Position numbers and translations under genes: made by a program. This document shows, piece by piece, positions 62,198-64,000 of a stretch of 64,000 nt of DNA (the stretch's first letter is position 1; every line of letters begins with the position of its first letter). Location: NCBI RefSeq assembly GCF_016808095.1, contig NC_068971.1:35321131-35385130 (forward strand), given 5' to 3'. The notes under the pieces were generated by a model. The model was given only the letters and a program-made list of their open reading frames with translations, ran no database searches and was not told where the DNA came from. The DNA is from Vigna angularis. Lineage: Eukaryota > Streptophyta > Magnoliopsida > Fabales > Fabaceae.

Positions 62198-64000
62198 ATT
62201 TTTCATTTAATGAGAAATGTAATAGCTAGCAAACCAGTGGTAACTAACTAGGAGGTTGAGATTATGTTCTTCATTGGATGATGGTAGGGTTACACCTATG
62301 ATCATGCTCTATCTACTAATTAAATCCATATTATAGGCTTTAACTATTTGAGTATATAAAATGTGAGTGGTTTAGTGAATTGTTCAAGGTTAAACTGTTT
62401 AACAATTTTTTTCCCACTAAAGCATGTAATCTCAAGAACATTACTTGAGTAAAAAGATATTTCTTTAAATGGATTGTGCAAAGAAAAAAGAAATTATTTT
62501 AGTAGTCACAACTGTATATGATTTTATAATTTAAAATTGAGCATTTTAAAATCAGGCAAGTTTTGTGTAGAGGTTATAAAATTTCGTGAACATTTAAATG
62601 ATTCACACATTAAAAATAAAAATAGTAACAGTGTATCCTAAATATTTTATATGTAATATTTCGTTTCAATATTATACAATTATTACAAAAGAGCATCACG
62701 TAATAAAGAATAATAAAGAATGAGAGGACAAATTTACTAGTGAATACAACTTATTACTCTTTTACAAAATTTAATAAGGTAGAAAATCTAATAATCTAAC
62801 TCTAAACTTCAACATCACACCTAATTTGCACTAAATCAACACACCTAAACCTAATTTGCACTAATCAACTGGAACATCTTTATATCTGCTCACACTATTA
62901 AGGTAATCATTACAAAAAAAATAAAATAAACAATCAAAAAAGAAAGGGTAAATTAATGTATAAAAAACAAACATATATCACGTTTATAGAATTAGGCATA
63001 TAATACAAATAAAATAATCAATCTTAAGGCATACAAAACAATCAATCTTAAAGCATACAAAACAATCAATCTTAAGGCATACAATCCTTCCCTCTAGACT
63101 TAATCATTTGGATACATGTATTGATATAAGTCTCTAAGATCCTTACATTCGCCTACACCTACTACCACACATCGAGATTAATTCATCAAACATCTATAGC
63201 CAATGCATGACCATCAAACTAAAGACTTCATGCTACTCTTCACGACATGACCATCATTCTCTACTTGAGATTAGAAGTTATTAAGAGTGTTAAAATAACC
63301 CCTAATTTCGAGTATCCTATATCAATACATATACTATACACAACTATCTTAAAAATTTCTCCTTGAAATCCTTATAGCATCATATACAATTCCATACTCA
63401 CAAACCCATCTCATATCAAATTTAAATCAAATCTATATATATCATTCATTAAACATACACTAAAATTTCAATATAAACAAGATAAAATCTATACAACACA
63501 TCTTAAACAAACATAAGTCAAAGAGTATAGAAAATCTTCACAATGTTGTCAAAATAGGGTCGCTCAATGAATAACATCCTTGGCCTAACGAATTATTGGG
63601 AAAAATCATACCCAAACTTTAGAGAAAAGTGGCGCTCAATGCCCTAAACCACCGCTCAATGCCCAAAAGTAAGAGAGCCCATTGATTTCATGGCGCTCAA
63701 TGCCCAGAGTGGCGCTAAGCACCCTAGAGCCTAGTGATTATCGGGTTTGGCAGTGCTCAATGTTACACAGAACAACTCATCGCTACATCAAAAGGCATAA
63801 ACTTATAAACTTGATCTATATACACTCAAGGCCTATCCAAATGACCAAATTGGTATTCTTGGCACAATAATTGATTTGAAACTATGTCTATAACTCAGAT
63901 TGAATATCAATTTATTCAATTGTCCAAGAATTTATTCCATCTGACCAAACCAACTACCTAAAAATACCATTAACAGATTTCACATAATGTAGATTAGATT
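62198..64000. other. AT-rich repeat-derived region at the right edge
   Basis: No gene was recognised. A three-copy 24-bp tandem repeat ('aatcaatcttaaggcataca') is at 63016-63087. A cluster of five or six 'gcgctcaatgccc' phrases lies at about 63550-63770, in the style of the motif cluster at 31.5 kb, suggesting an LTR or other element running off the window. Confidence 0.45.
63016..63087. repeat. Three-copy tandem repeat, 24-bp unit
   Basis: Units start at 63016, 63040 and 63064, with one substitution in the middle copy and a changed tail in the last. Confidence 0.9.

Overview
The window is nuclear DNA from a flowering plant, most likely a warm-season legume (Vigna/Phaseolus type). Genes have many GT-AG introns, spacers are AT-rich with long (AT)n and (ATT)n runs, and the repeats are plant families: Reina and Tat Ty3/gypsy, Tnt1-like copia, a TRIM with an initiator-Met primer site, Mutator-like, hAT and Tourist elements. 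The legume assignment rests on the look of the repeats and proteins and is an inference.

Four host genes are on the + strand. (1) The last exon of a mitochondrial frataxin gene (FH) at 271-400. (2) A complete five-exon gene at 2506-5921 for a chloroplast RanBP2-type zinc-finger protein of the VAR3/OZ1 family. (3) A four-exon BODYGUARD-type alpha/beta hydrolase at 22338-24266. (4) A nine-exon NADH-cytochrome b5 reductase (CBR1) at 53254-60261. A second, dead frataxin copy with introns lies at about 6.67-13.98 kb, downstream of the zinc-finger gene. A young 5-kb Reina chromovirus with a 5-bp target duplication splits it. The four genes do not form a pathway; they are unrelated neighbours.

The remainder is nested mobile DNA. 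At 15.5-19.3 kb is a broken Tat-lineage element with an antisense coiled-coil ORF. At 20.4-21.7 kb a 580-bp inverted repeat abuts a hAT-type element. At 26.2-28.6 and 39.0-40.2 kb are two TG...CA segments with 5-bp target duplications, read as solo LTRs. Degenerate copia elements lie at 29.2-32.6, 45.7-48.2 and inside CBR1 intron 1. A second hAT-type element at 32.96-34.42 kb has a perfect 8-bp target duplication, and a TRIM sits in CBR1 intron 6.

The most notable content is three non-autonomous Mutator-like elements (37.24-38.77, 50.11-52.43 and 60.76-62.19 kb), each with long terminal inverted repeats and a 9-10-bp target duplication, and each holding what looks like a captured host-gene piece: a bHLH-like piece, a RecQ-helicase exon, and the first exon of a chloroplast m-type thioredoxin. 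They look like Pack-MULEs, and two share one TIR family. All calls come from reading the sequence; no database search was run.
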